Source: Bacteroidota bacterium (lineage in GTDB: Bacteria; Bacteroidota; Bacteroidia; Chitinophagales; Chitinophagaceae). Taken from it: a DNA stretch of 64,000 nt. Position 1 is the first letter of the stretch. The number at the start of each line of letters is the position of its first letter. Of this stretch, positions 7,579 to 16,446 are shown in pieces. A model generated the notes under the pieces. That model saw only the letters and a program-made list of their open reading frames with translations, searched no databases and had not been told where the DNA came from. The stretch covers positions 1 through 64,000 of the forward strand of contig CANKWR010000004.1 of NCBI GenBank assembly GCA_947487525.1. The letters run 5' to 3'. A program made the translations under genes and the position numbers.

Positions 7579-10338
7579 GTGAAAAGGCTATCAATACTAA
7601 TTACATTCGTTTTATCAACTTTACTAGTGCAAGCTCAAAAAGCTAAGTTAACAGGGAAGGTTACCAATTCAAAAAATGAAGCACTTATTTCTGTTACCGT
7701 TTCATTAAAAGGAGAAAGAACAATTGTCACCAAGTCGGATGTGGAAGGAAGGTTTAGTTTTAACATTGATGTAAATAAAAATTACACCTTAGTATTGAGT
7801 TATGTGGGTTATAAGGAGTCAACCATTACAAATATTAAAGCAACAGTTGAAAACGAAGAGGTTATTAAAGATGTTTTATTAGAAGAAGCTGGTACAAAAT
7901 TAACTGATGTAGTTGTTAGTTCCTCAAGAGCTAATAATAAAGGGGAAACTACCAATGCCTTAATTGCTTATCAAAAAAATACCAATACGGTTGCCTCTGT
8001 TATTTCTGCTGAAAGCATTAAAAGAAGCCCAGATAGAAATACCGCGGAAATCTTAAAAAGAACCCCAGGTGCTTCTATACAAGAAGGTAAGTATATTGTG
8101 GTAAGAGGTTTAGCTGATAGATACAACCAGGCTATGTTAAATGGTATTTTATTGACTAGTACGGAGCCTGATCGTAAAACATTTTCATTTGATTTATTCC
8201 CTTCTCAGATTATTGATAATATCATCATTAATAAAGCCTTTGTACCTGAATTGCCAGGAGAATGGGCAGGTGGTTTAATACAAGTAAATACCAAAGACAT
8301 TCCAAGTAAAAACTTTTTTAATATTCAATTGTCTACTAGCTACAATGCAATTTCAACAGGCAAGGATTTTTACAAAGACAAAGGCGGAAAAACAGATTGG
8401 TACGGCATTGACGATGGTACAAGATCATTACCCGCTGGATATACAACGAAGTCCAATTTTGACACGACTAGTATCGCTGCTAAGACTGCGTTAGGTAAAA
8501 CCATGTCTAATAACTGGGTTCCAGTAAAAACAACGGCTGCGCCTAATTTTGCAGTTCAAATGAATGGCGGATTCACGGGTACTTTATTTGGAAAAAAAGT
8601 GGGTGGTATGTTGGGTGCTAACTTTGCAAGAAACCAAAGATTTCAAGATAATTTAAATCAGCAAAACACACTTGAAGCAAATACTTTTTCAACTATTTAT
8701 AAATATGCGGACGAAAAGTATATTCAGGACATCAATATGGGTGCTATTGCAGGTTTATCCATTTATTTAAATCCATTGAATAAAATTAGCTATAAAGCTA
8801 TTGTAAACGTAAAATCAAATAACGCCTATACTTCAAGAACGGGTAATGAATACACAAGAGACGATTTGATGAAAGCCAATGAGTTCACTTTTACTCAAAA
8901 TACATTTTTCACCAATCAATTAAATGGGGAACATAGTTTGTCTCCAAAATTGAAGTTTAATTGGTATGGCGCCTTCAATATTTTAGACAGCTATAGTCCT
9001 GATCAGCGAAGAATTTTATATACTAAATCCGTAACAGGCAATGATCCTTATGTGTTGAATATATCCAATACCTTGTCTCAACAATCTGGTAGTAGAATTT
9101 ATCAAAACCTAAGTGATTACATTTATACAGCGGGCGGTGATATCTCTTATAAAATAGGCCAACAAACCATCAAGGCGGGATACATGTTACAAATAAAGGA
9201 TCGTTTGTATGATGCGAAATTATTTGCCAATTTCTTACCAAAGGATAACGCAGCTTTAAGGGCTTTAACACCTGATGTGGTTTTTGCGCCTGAAAATTTT
9301 GGCAATGGAACGGATAATAAATTTGGATTTGATGCCATTAAAGGAAGAAATTTCAGGTATATGGCCAATACCATTTTAAATGGAGGTTATGTACAATTTG
9401 ACAATAAATTAAGCGAAAAACTAAGGGCAGTTTGGGGTGTACGTGTTGAAGATTTCGACCAATTGGTGGGTAGTGTAAAAAAGTATGATCCAAGATATAC
9501 TTTGTCAAGAGTCACTGATTTCTTACCTGGCTTGAATACAACTTATAAAATAACGCAAAATAGCAATTTAAGATTTACTGCTTCTCAAACTGTGATCAGA
9601 CCTGAATTAAGAGAATTGTCGTTCTTAAACATCTTCGATTTTGAATTAAATGCTTCAGTACAAGGTAATCCATCTTTAAAAAGAACTAAAATTACCAATA
9701 CCGATTTAAGGTATGAATTGTATCCTGGCTCAGGTGAGGTATTTACATTTGGTGTTTTTTATAAGGACTTTGTAAATCCGATTGAGCAAATTTTCAGTGA
9801 AGGTGCAGGTGGATCAAGTACCTTCTCTTTCCAAAATGCTAAAAAAGCGACTACCTATGGAATGGAAATTGAAGCAAGAAAAAAATTAAATAAATTTTTC
9901 ACTTTCCAAGCCAATGCTTCTTTGATTAATAGTAGGATAAAAGATGCAAGTTTAAACATAAACAGACAATTACAAGGGCAGTCTCCTTATTTAGTGAATC
10001 TTGGTTTACTTTATGATGTTATAGACAAAGGGTTTAATGCAACTTTATTGTTTAATCAAATCGGTGAACGTATTTACCTAGTGGGAGATATGCAAGCGGG
10101 TTCAGCTTCTCCCAATATTTATGAAGCACCAAGAGCATTGGTTGATTTTCAAATGAGTAAAAAAGTTATGAAAAACAAAGCTGAAATAAAATTAACAGCT
10201 TCGGATATACTTAATCAACAACAAACATTTTATCAAAATTTAACTTCTAATCTTAAATACGAAAAAGGAATTGACGCAGTTCGTTTTGCTAGAAGATTCG
10301 GAGCTACCTATGGCATATCATTTAATTACGCTTTATAA
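7579..10338 (+). CDS. TonB-dependent outer-membrane receptor with carboxypeptidase-like N-terminal domain
   Basis: A 919-residue outer-membrane transporter powered by TonB. The start is GTG 7579; the signal peptide ends at about VQAQK. A CarboxypepD_reg-like beta-sandwich follows (KLTGKVTNSKNEALISVTVSLKG, about 23-100). The plug domain comes next (SPDRNTAEILKRTPGASIQEGKYIVVRGLADRYN, about 150-190), then a 22-strand barrel ending in YGISFNYAL. It lacks the SusC signature regions and resembles receptors of the Cir/FecA/OprC kind. A beta-helix lipoprotein follows 39 bases later, probably its surface partner. The Pho-box-like promoter suggests a phosphorus-containing ligand, but this is unproven. 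Confidence 0.92.
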   Translation: MKRLSILITFVLSTLLVQAQKAKLTGKVTNSKNEALISVTVSLKGERTIVTKSDVEGRFSFNIDVNKNYTLVLSYVGYKESTITNIKATVENEEVIKDVLLEEAGTKLTDVVVSSSRANNKGETTNALIAYQKNTNTVASVISAESIKRSPDRNTAEILKRTPGASIQEGKYIVVRGLADRYNQAMLNGILLTSTEPDRKTFSFDLFPSQIIDNIIINKAFVPELPGEWAGGLIQVNTKDIPSKNFFNIQLSTSYNAISTGKDFYKDKGGKTDWYGIDDGTRSLPAGYTTKSNFDTTSIAAKTALGKTMSNNWVPVKTTAAPNFAVQMNGGFTGTLFGKKVGGMLGANFARNQRFQDNLNQQNTLEANTFSTIYKYADEKYIQDINMGAIAGLSIYLNPLNKISYKAIVNVKSNNAYTSRTGNEYTRDDLMKANEFTFTQNTFFTNQLNGEHSLSPKLKFNWYGAFNILDSYSPDQRRILYTKSVTGNDPYVLNISNTLSQQSGSRIYQNLSDYIYTAGGDISYKIGQQTIKAGYMLQIKDRLYDAKLFANFLPKDNAALRALTPDVVFAPENFGNGTDNKFGFDAIKGRNFRYMANTILNGGYVQFDNKLSEKLRAVWGVRVEDFDQLVGSVKKYDPRYTLSRVTDFLPGLNTTYKITQNSNLRFTASQTVIRPELRELSFLNIFDFELNASVQGNPSLKRTKITNTDLRYELYPGSGEVFTFGVFYKDFVNPIEQIFSEGAGGSSTFSFQNAKKATTYGMEIEARKKLNKFFTFQANASLINSRIKDASLNINRQLQGQSPYLVNLGLLYDVIDKGFNATLLFNQIGERIYLVGDMQAGSASPNIYEAPRALVDFQMSKKVMKNKAEIKLTASDILNQQQTFYQNLTSNLKYEKGIDAVRFARRFGATYGISFNYAL

Positions 10339-10377
10339 TATCATTTAACAACAAATCTTTTTTAAATACAAAAAACA

Positions 10378-11886
10378 ATGAAACATCTATTTATTTTATC
10401 ATTAGCCTTTTTAGCTGTAACTGGCTGTAGAAAAGTGGAATCAGACGGTGAAAAGCAAATCGTTATTATTAATGGCGGTGGTTCTGGTAACACAAGTCCA
10501 ACTGCGAATACAGTAACTTTGTCTGGAAGAATCACAAGAGACACTACCTTGTTGGCGAAAGACAACAACTTTTTGTCTGGTATCGTGTATATCACCAAAG
10601 GAGTTACACTAACTGTTGAAGCTGGTGCCACTGTTAAAGGACAATTTTCAGGAGCAGATGTTTCTGCCTTAATCATTTGCCGCGGTGCAAAAATTATTGC
10701 TAAAGGAACAGTGGATAAACCAATTGTATTTACTTCGGCTTCTGCCAATCCACAATCAGGGGATTGGGGAGGTATTGTATTGTGCGGAATAGCGCCAATT
10801 AATACAAGTTTCACAGTAAACGGCGCCGCTGTAACTGGATTGTACCAGGTAGAAGGTGGTGTTGATAATGCAAATGGCGATGGTTTAGCTGGTGCTGGTG
10901 ACGCTGCTTTCCCAACGGCTAACCCTGCTGATAATTCAGGATTTTTACAATATGTAAGAATTGAATATGCAGGATATGCTTATCAGCCCGATAAAGAAAT
11001 TAATAGTTTAACTATGGCTGCGGTTGGAAGTGGTACTACCATTGACCATATTGAGGCGGCTTTTGGTAAAGACGATAGCTTTGAGTGGTTTGGTGGAACG
11101 GTAAACTGTAAATATTTAATTGCGTATAAAGGACAGGATGATGACTTTGATACCGACAATGGTTTTAGCGGTAATGTGCAATTTGGTATCGCCATTCGTG
11201 ACTCTGCAATTGCGGATATCTCTAAATCAGAAGCTTTTGAGTCTGATAATAATGCAACAGGAACTACTGCATCTCCTAAAACTACTGCTGTGTTCTCCAA
11301 CTTTACGGTTTTAGGACCAAGAGCAACATTGTCTAATATTGGTAACAGCTTGTATTTAGCAGGTGCTCAAATTAGAAGAAATTCTGGTATCTCTATTCAA
11401 AATTCAATTTTCATGGGATGGCCTATCGGATTATTAATTGATGCTAGTACGGGTACCCCAACTGATTTAAATACAGTAGATAGTACTATTCGTTTCAAAA
11501 ACAATACATTCGCAGGTAATACAATCAATGTGAAGTATACTGTAAGTGCAAGTGCTGCTACGGGTGCAAATGATGCTAGTATGTTGGCCTGGGTTTCAAC
11601 GCCGTCTTATAAAAATGCAATTGCGTTAAATGCGGTTGATGCAAAGTTGATTCAACCATTTAACTATACTATGTTTGATGCCACTCCTTATGCGGGGACA
11701 GCTGCTCCATCGGGTGTAAATTTAGTATTGGGTGCTGCTGCTAATTTCAACTATGCTAGCAACGGTGCATTTGATGATGCTAAATTACAAAATGCTTTCT
11801 TTAAGCCAGTTACCTTTAGAGGTGCAATTGGTTTGAATGGTGAAGATGCAACATGGTGGAAAGGTTGGGCTAAGTTTTCATACTAA
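10378..11886 (+). CDS. Beta-helix lipoprotein paired with the TonB receptor
   Basis: A 502-residue lipoprotein with signal MKHLFILSLAFLAVTGC (lipid Cys17). A right-handed parallel beta-helix is suggested by short repeating strands such as LTVEAGATVKG, LIICRGAKIIAKGTVDKPIVFTS and GDWGGIVLCG. The middle is Asp-rich (QDDDFDTDNGFSG, FGKDDSFEWFGG), possibly for cation binding. The C-terminus (GEDATWWKGWAKFSY) resembles the conserved end of Bacteroidota proteins of this type. I know no experimentally named member. Position directly after a TonB receptor suggests a ligand-binding partner in a SusD-like role. A terminator closes the two-gene unit. Confidence 0.75.
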   Translation: MKHLFILSLAFLAVTGCRKVESDGEKQIVIINGGGSGNTSPTANTVTLSGRITRDTTLLAKDNNFLSGIVYITKGVTLTVEAGATVKGQFSGADVSALIICRGAKIIAKGTVDKPIVFTSASANPQSGDWGGIVLCGIAPINTSFTVNGAAVTGLYQVEGGVDNANGDGLAGAGDAAFPTANPADNSGFLQYVRIEYAGYAYQPDKEINSLTMAAVGSGTTIDHIEAAFGKDDSFEWFGGTVNCKYLIAYKGQDDDFDTDNGFSGNVQFGIAIRDSAIADISKSEAFESDNNATGTTASPKTTAVFSNFTVLGPRATLSNIGNSLYLAGAQIRRNSGISIQNSIFMGWPIGLLIDASTGTPTDLNTVDSTIRFKNNTFAGNTINVKYTVSASAATGANDASMLAWVSTPSYKNAIALNAVDAKLIQPFNYTMFDATPYAGTAAPSGVNLVLGAAANFNYASNGAFDDAKLQNAFFKPVTFRGAIGLNGEDATWWKGWAKFSY

Positions 11887-11902
11887 TAGTTTAAACTATA
11901 CC

Positions 11903-11937
11903 ATAAAAAAAGAGGTTCATTTGAACCTCTTTTTTTA
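11903..11937 (+). terminator. Intrinsic terminator after the beta-helix lipoprotein
   Basis: AAAAAAAGAGGTTCA and TGAACCTCTTTTTTT form a near-perfect A/T-flanked hairpin with a very short loop, ending in a T run. It lies about 20 bases after the stop codon. Confidence 0.9.
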
Positions 11938-12005
11938 TGCATACTTAACAATTTATTAATATTAATTGAAGGTTAACTGCCAAATATTTTATTGAATATT
12001 TGTAT

Positions 12006-12461
12006 ATGTTAATGAGTGAAAATTCATATACCTATAGGAAAGCCAACTATGCTGATTGTGGCATTTTTTTTGACTCATATACGAGTTATACTGATGTCCA
12101 TTTTGATAAAATAAAATTTACTAAAACATTTGAAAGTTTACTTTTAGATAATCAATATTCAATCTTTGTTTTTGAAACAGAGGTAAATAAGACTATTGCA
12201 GGAGGAATTATCCTTAAATTATCAAATGAATTATTTAATGACAGAAATTTTATTGAAATACATCATTTGTATATCCAATTAAAGTATAGAAAATTAAATG
12301 CAGCACCTAAATTATATTCTTTTGTAGAGGAAATTGCAAAAGAATACAATGCTACTAAAATTAAGGTAGCCTGTAAGCTTAATTCAACCTTAAACCAACG
12401 GTTTTACACTAGAAATAAGTTTATTTTTTCAAAAAAACTTTTTGAAAAAAATCTTTTTTAA
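12006..12461 (+). CDS. GNAT-like acetyltransferase
   Basis: A small cytosolic protein of about 151 residues that reads as a divergent Gcn5-related N-acetyltransferase. It has an N-terminal YRKANYADCGIFFDSY segment and a central beta-strand (EIHHLYIQLKYRKLNAAPKLYSFVEEIAKEY) in the position of the acetyl-CoA loop. The C-terminal part has the NSTLNQRFYTRNKF pattern seen in GNAT domains. The Q/RxxGxG/A loop is poorly conserved, so activity is uncertain. The track's TTG at 12000 precedes ATG 12006 and ATG 12012; either ATG is plausible. It is unusually AT-rich, particularly in the last 40 bases. It stands alone between two other units. Confidence 0.6.
   Translation: MLMSENSYTYRKANYADCGIFFDSYTSYTDVHFDKIKFTKTFESLLLDNQYSIFVFETEVNKTIAGGIILKLSNELFNDRNFIEIHHLYIQLKYRKLNAAPKLYSFVEEIAKEYNATKIKVACKLNSTLNQRFYTRNKFIFSKKLFEKNLF
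12424..12450 (+). repeat. Perfect 12-bp inverted repeat inside the 3' end of the GNAT gene
   Basis: TTTTTTCAAAAA and TTTTTGAAAAAA are exact complements around the loop AAC. The repeat encodes the FSKKLFEK tail and is followed by ATCTTTTTTAA. It may act as an AT-only transcript-end hairpin. Confidence 0.5.
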
Positions 12462-12463
12462 AT

Positions 12464-12483
12464 ATGCCAATTCACTTTGGCAT
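12464..12483. terminator. Weak hairpin between the convergent GNAT and ppx genes
   Basis: ATGCCAA and TTGGCAT pair around a 6-base loop in the 45-base gap between two convergent stops. No strong T run follows on either strand, so its terminator role is tentative. Confidence 0.35.
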
Positions 12484-12506
12484 TTACCCTGACCCTGAAA
12501 TTTAAA

Positions 12507-13391
12507 TTATTTTTCCTTTATTATTTGGTCATAGAGGTGATGAATTAATCCATCCGCAAGTCCTATTTTTGGCACTAGTATTTGATCCACATTGCTCCAT
12601 TTAAATATGTTGGTATAAATGTGTAATGCTGGTACTATTACTTCTGCCCTGTCTTTTTTAATACTGTATTTTTTCATCCGCTCCTCAACAGTCAGCTGCA
12701 TCATGTCTTTATGCATGTCTTTTACCGAGGATGCGTGCAGATATTTCTCGTCTTTTGATCGAAGAAGGGAAAATATTTTGTTGATATTGCCACCTGAACC
12801 AATACCAGTGATGTGATCATATTTTTGATCAATCATTTTGCAGGTTTCTTTAAGCTCCTCCCAGCTTTCGTCACTCACCTTGTTTGTCAATAATCGAACA
12901 GTTCCAATATTAACTGATTTTTGCAAAACCAGCTCATTGTTGTGATAGAGGGTTAGCTCGGTACTACCTCCGCCAACATCCATATACAGGTAACTATCCT
13001 TTTTGTCAAGTAATTCTGCAATATGATTTTCGTAGATTATTTCAGCCTCTAGTTCACCTGAAATTATTTCAATTTCAATGCCTGTTTCGTCTTCTATTTC
13101 TTTTATGATCTCTTTGCTATTTTGTGCATCTCTCATTGCGCTGGTAGCACATGCCATATAGTGCTCCACTTCATATACTTTCATGAGTTGCTTGTAAGCC
13201 TTAATGGTATCAATAAGCATTTTTCGTTTACGACTTCCAATAAATCCTTTTTCAAATACATCAAAACCCAATTGTAAAGGTATTCGGACTATATTAATAC
13301 GATTGAATTCTACTTCTTTCCCTTTTTGTTCAACTTCGCTAATTAAAAGCCTTGCTGCGTTACTTCCAATATCTATAGCTGCTAAAATCAA
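12507..13391 (-). CDS. ppx: Exopolyphosphatase, Ppx/GppA family
   Basis: Hydrolyses terminal phosphates from polyphosphate or, in the GppA role, pppGpp. The actin-like ATPase fold is recognisable by AAIDIGSNAARLLI at the N-terminus, ACATSAMRDAQN and DVGGGSTELTLY. At 294 residues it is the short, single-module form lacking the C-terminal HD domain of E. coli Ppx (about 510). The start codon is TTG 13391: no in-frame ATG exists between the upstream stop and the conserved N-terminus. The gene begins 4 bases after the ppk1 stop, so synthesis and breakdown enzymes of polyphosphate are translationally linked. Confidence 0.92.
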   Translation of the reverse strand: MILAAIDIGSNAARLLISEVEQKGKEVEFNRINIVRIPLQLGFDVFEKGFIGSRKRKMLIDTIKAYKQLMKVYEVEHYMACATSAMRDAQNSKEIIKEIEDETGIEIEIISGELEAEIIYENHIAELLDKKDSYLYMDVGGGSTELTLYHNNELVLQKSVNIGTVRLLTNKVSDESWEELKETCKMIDQKYDHITGIGSGGNINKIFSLLRSKDEKYLHASSVKDMHKDMMQLTVEERMKKYSIKKDRAEVIVPALHIYTNIFKWSNVDQILVPKIGLADGLIHHLYDQIIKEK

Positions 13392-13395
13392 TTTG

Positions 13396-15459
13396 TTATT
13401 TTTTACCTTTTAAGTATAAATAGGTAGCTTCTTGCGACTTATATTTTTTACCTACCAAAGGTACATATTTATTGGCCAACTCTGAATCAAGGATTCTCGC
13501 TTTTTGATTGTCTTTTAATTGAATATTGATAATATCAATTAATTCCTTTTTTATGACAGGGTCGAAAATAGGCGTGGCGACTTCAATTCGATGATCCAAA
13601 TTGCGCACCATCCAGTCGGCACTGGAAATATATACTTTTTCCTTTCCCTTATTGTGAAATATCATTACCCTTGCATGCTCTAAATATTGGTCTACAATAC
13701 TAATGGCATTTAGTTTTTGATTACCCTTATCATTGTTAATTTTTAAGGTAAGGATACCCCTTATTATTAAATGAACTTCCACATTCGCCTTAATGGCTTT
13801 ATACAAATGCTCAATTAAGGTAACATCCGTTAAGGAGTTCAATTTGATGATTATTTTTGCTAGTTTACCCTGTTTTGCGAATTTAATTTCATTTTCAATT
13901 AATTGTACTATTGAATTTCTCATATTGATTGGCGATATCAATAAGTGTTGCATTTTGACAATGGGCTTATCTCCTAGTTGCCAATTTTCTAGATAGGTAA
14001 AAATTCTTGAGGATTCATTCATTAGCTGTTTATTCGCAGTGAGTAAACATTGATCCGCATATACCTTAGCTGTTTTTTCATTTAAATTCCCCGTACTGAT
14101 AAATCCATATTTTACTATTTTCCCCACGACTCTTTTTTGTATGATACAAAGTTTAGCATGCACTTTTTTATTAGGGACACCTACTAGTACATTAACTCCT
14201 TCTTCCTCCAATACCGATTTCCACTCTAAATTGGCTTCTTCGTCAAAACGCGCTTTTAATTCCAAGAAAACAGTTACCTCTTTTCCATTTCTGGCGGCAT
14301 TGATTAAAGCATTAATCACTTTTGAGTTGCTTGCCAAACGATAGGCTGTAATTTTTATGCTTAAAACCATATCATCCATGGCTGCTTCTCTAAGCATATC
14401 AATGATGGGATCATAGGAATGATAGGGAAAATGTAGCATAACATCTTTTTGCATCACGATGTCAGAAACAAGCTCTTTCTTTTTAAAAGCAGGATGAATA
14501 AGGGGGCTAGGCCTGTTATTTTTTATAGCAATAACGTTAGGGAAGTCCATAAAGTGTCTAAAATTATGAATATGCCCTCCTGGTATCATGGTACTTTTTC
14601 TTGAAAGTTTTAATTTTTTAATTAAAAATTCAAGCATTTCAGCGTTCATTTCTTTTTCATATACAAATCGGACTGGCTTTCCTTTACGTCTATTTTTGAT
14701 TCCCTTTGAGATTTTATCTATAAAATTGCTACCAACTTCCTGGTCTAAATCAATTTCAGCATCCTTGGTTATTTTGAATACATGTGCTTCGAATTTATTG
14801 AATTTGAAATGTGAGAATATGATTGGTAAATTATACCTAATTAAGTCTTCAAGTAGAATAATATTAGAAGTGCCTATTTTGGAGGGCAACTCAATAAAGC
14901 GTCCAACTGATTTTGATGGTATTTCGATCAATGAAAATTTTTGATCATAAGCATTTGATTTATTGGCCATTACAATGGCTAAATACAAGCTTTTGTCTCT
15001 CAGGTAGGGAAGTTCTGGCACATTTTCAATCATTAAGGGAATGATATAAGGGCGTACAACTTCGTCAAAATAATTTTTTACAAAATTCTTTTGTTCAATA
15101 TTCAACTTTTTATCATCGACAAGTACAATTTTATTTTCTTTTAACTCCTTGTTTAAATTTTGCCAAATCCTATTAAACTCATTTTGTTGTCTTAATACTA
15201 TTCTTTGAATCTCTTCCAATATTGCCTGTGGAGATTCAATTAAATCAATATTATGTATATGGCCTTTTTTGTCTGCGAATTCTGACATCCTTTTTAAAGT
15301 AGCTACACGTACCCTAAAAAATTCATCTAGGTTGTTTGAAAAAATCCCTAAAAATTTTATTCTTTCATTTAAAGGAACCGTTGGGTCATTGGCTTCTTGT
15401 AAAACCCGCCCATTAAAACTTAACCAACTAATATCTCTAGCAATAAATCTGTCTTTCAT
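13396..15459 (-). CDS. ppk1: Polyphosphate kinase 1
   Basis: Reversibly transfers the gamma-phosphate of ATP to polyphosphate chains; peripheral on the inner membrane in known cases. The 687 residues match PPK1. The order is the N-terminal domain (FIARDISWLSFNGRVLQEA), the head domain, and two phospholipase-D-like catalytic domains. The autophosphorylated histidine lies in KVHAKLCII and the second catalytic histidine in NLDHRIEVATPIFD. It is first in the ppk1-ppx operon. Together with the Pho-box-like signal 6 kb away it gives this half of the window a phosphate theme. The divergent gap to the LpxH-like gene (138 bases) holds no clear -7 box. Confidence 0.96.
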   Translation of the reverse strand: MKDRFIARDISWLSFNGRVLQEANDPTVPLNERIKFLGIFSNNLDEFFRVRVATLKRMSEFADKKGHIHNIDLIESPQAILEEIQRIVLRQQNEFNRIWQNLNKELKENKIVLVDDKKLNIEQKNFVKNYFDEVVRPYIIPLMIENVPELPYLRDKSLYLAIVMANKSNAYDQKFSLIEIPSKSVGRFIELPSKIGTSNIILLEDLIRYNLPIIFSHFKFNKFEAHVFKITKDAEIDLDQEVGSNFIDKISKGIKNRRKGKPVRFVYEKEMNAEMLEFLIKKLKLSRKSTMIPGGHIHNFRHFMDFPNVIAIKNNRPSPLIHPAFKKKELVSDIVMQKDVMLHFPYHSYDPIIDMLREAAMDDMVLSIKITAYRLASNSKVINALINAARNGKEVTVFLELKARFDEEANLEWKSVLEEEGVNVLVGVPNKKVHAKLCIIQKRVVGKIVKYGFISTGNLNEKTAKVYADQCLLTANKQLMNESSRIFTYLENWQLGDKPIVKMQHLLISPINMRNSIVQLIENEIKFAKQGKLAKIIIKLNSLTDVTLIEHLYKAIKANVEVHLIIRGILTLKINNDKGNQKLNAISIVDQYLEHARVMIFHNKGKEKVYISSADWMVRNLDHRIEVATPIFDPVIKKELIDIINIQLKDNQKARILDSELANKYVPLVGKKYKSQEATYLYLKGKK

Positions 15460-15597
15460 ATATATATCAATTACTTCACGAATTTATTATTACTATCATA
15501 AGTTACAACAAAGCCCCAATAAGTTAATAATTAATTAATAATAAGGAAATAATTCGGTCATATACAATTACGTATTTTACTAAAATCTACTAACCTA

Positions 15598-16440
15598 ATG
15601 GAAAAACGCTGTATCGAAGTATGTGTTATAAGTGACGTTCATTTAGGCACTTTTGGATGTCAAGCAAAGGAAGTATTAAACTATTTAAGAAGTGTCCAGC
15701 CTAAAACATTAATACTAAATGGAGATATCATAGACATTTGGCAGTTTAGTAAACGTTTTTTCCCTGCAAGTCATATGGCTGTAATTAAAGAAATATTTAA
15801 CATGGCTAGTAAAGGCACTAAAGTGGTTTATATTACTGGCAACCATGACGAGGCCTTACGAAAATACGCCGATTTCGAAATGGGTAATATATTACTCACC
15901 GATAAGATTGTATTTGAAATTAATGGTGAAAAAAATTGGGTATTCCATGGGGATGTATTTGATAGAACGACAAAGGGAAGTGCTAAAATTTTAGCTAAAT
16001 TAGGGGGGTATGGGTATGATTTAATAATTATGCTTAATAGTTTGTTTAACTGGATTTCAAGGTTATTTGGTCGCGAAAAAATGAGTTTTAGCAAGAAGGT
16101 AAAAAATGGCGTAAAACAAGCAGTTTCTTGGATTGGTAATTTTGAACAGACTGCTGCTGAATTGGCTATTGAAAATGGGTATCAGTATGTTTTATGTGGA
16201 CATATTCATCAGCCACAACAGCGTGTAATTTCAACGGAGAAAGGGTCTGTCACTTATTTAAATAGCGGAGATTGGATTGAAAACTCTACCGCATTAGAGT
16301 ATTACGATCATGCTTGGCATTTATATCAATATGATTCAAAACAGTTTGAACACGTTTCAAAAGAAAAAATTAGAGTCGTACACTTGAATACGGAATTAAA
16401 TGTCATGACAAGTGAGGTTGCATTTCAAGTTTCATTATAA
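15598..16440 (+). CDS. LpxH-like calcineurin-type metallophosphoesterase
   Basis: A 280-residue phosphoesterase with all five metal-site blocks: SDVHLG (about 13-18), NGDIIDIWQF, GNHDE, HGD and GHIHQPQ. NCBI-type names for such proteins include UDP-2,3-diacylglucosamine diphosphatase (lipid A pathway), but the protein is longer than LpxH of E. coli (240), so the substrate is uncertain. It has no signal peptide and is probably cytosolic or membrane-associated. It is followed after 6 bases by a glycosyltransferase, suggesting a shared envelope-lipid or glycan role. It is transcribed divergently from ppk1. Confidence 0.8.
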   Translation: MEKRCIEVCVISDVHLGTFGCQAKEVLNYLRSVQPKTLILNGDIIDIWQFSKRFFPASHMAVIKEIFNMASKGTKVVYITGNHDEALRKYADFEMGNILLTDKIVFEINGEKNWVFHGDVFDRTTKGSAKILAKLGGYGYDLIIMLNSLFNWISRLFGREKMSFSKKVKNGVKQAVSWIGNFEQTAAELAIENGYQYVLCGHIHQPQQRVISTEKGSVTYLNSGDWIENSTALEYYDHAWHLYQYDSKQFEHVSKEKIRVVHLNTELNVMTSEVAFQVSL

Positions 16441-16446
16441 GTTGAT

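Noticed and set aside
10362-10814. 150-residue minus-strand ORF over the beta-helix lipoprotein
   Set aside because: Shadow of a clear lipoprotein gene, without a signal or family motif.
14588-14944. 118-residue plus-strand ORF inside ppk1
   Set aside because: Antisense to conserved ppk1 sequence; no independent support.
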